From: Methanobacterium aggregans
GTDB lineage: Archaea; Methanobacteriota; Methanobacteria; Methanobacteriales; Methanobacteriaceae
Reading direction: 5' to 3'
Assembly (NCBI RefSeq): GCF_017874455.1
Contig: NZ_JAGGLN010000004.1
Location: 1-64,000, forward strand
DNA length: 64,000 nucleotides
Shown: positions 62,365 through 64,000 of the stretch, piece after piece
Layout: each line of letters begins with the position of its first letter
How positions within the stretch are numbered: position 1 is the stretch's first letter
Notes under the pieces: generated by a model
What the model was told of the DNA's origin: nothing
Databases searched by the model: none
The model's input: only the letters and a program-made list of their open reading frames with translations
Program-made: the position numbers and the translations under genes

Positions 62365-64000
<1,636 letters not shown>

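Overview
The window is archaeal and fits the order Methanobacteriales, most likely the genus Methanobacterium. It carries an A-type ATP synthase operon (H-I-K-E-C-F-A), probable methanofuran (mfnE) and F420 (cofA) biosynthesis genes, the methanogenesis-marker YcaO protein, tRNA agmatidine synthetase TiaS, archaeal EF-1beta, Pth2, Thg1 and type IV pilus/Tad-like genes. Intergenic DNA is AT-rich with TATA boxes, and the ribosome binding sites read GGAGGTGAT. I found no tRNA, rRNA, CRISPR array or intact insertion sequence.

Layout. 0-7.6 kb is a surface polysaccharide locus: two family-2 glycosyltransferases, a flippase, a GT-B glycosyltransferase, a DegT-like PLP protein and a FemAB/GNAT-like acyltransferase, with tandem repeats at its left end. 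7.8-21.2 kb is the most unusual part, an apparent cobalt (or nickel/tetrapyrrole) acquisition island. It has a giant secreted, membrane-anchored CobN-like protein, a secreted protein with two FmdE-type H-x-H-x-C domains, two CbiM proteins, CbiN, CbiQ, two small surface proteins and a small HTH regulator. No CbiO ATPase is present. Most of the promoters in this island share the box AGTAATAC placed against the TATA box, and two of them carry a 33-bp dyad. The same box recurs near a polytopic COG1784-type membrane protein at 25.8-27.0 kb.

21.7-24.7 kb encodes a Tad-like secretion ATPase and membrane protein. A second membrane protein and a class III signal peptide pilin lie at 37.4-38.6 kb. 24.7-57.3 kb is mainly core archaeal housekeeping: translation factors, a histidine kinase overlapping an iron-type alcohol dehydrogenase (an ErcS/ErcA-like pair), peptidases, an RNase J-like MBL protein, NAD and serine biosynthesis, Thg1 and TiaS. 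At 52.9-57.3 kb an MmgE/PrpD protein, a TIM-barrel-like protein, a fumarase-alpha-like protein and a citrate synthase-like protein lie head to tail and may form an uncharacterised organic-acid pathway. The ATP synthase operon then runs off the right edge inside atpA.

I adjusted several start codons using ribosome binding sites. A 53-residue zinc-ribbon gene between EF-1beta and mfnE was added by direct translation. All functional names come from reading motifs by eye; no database search was possible.
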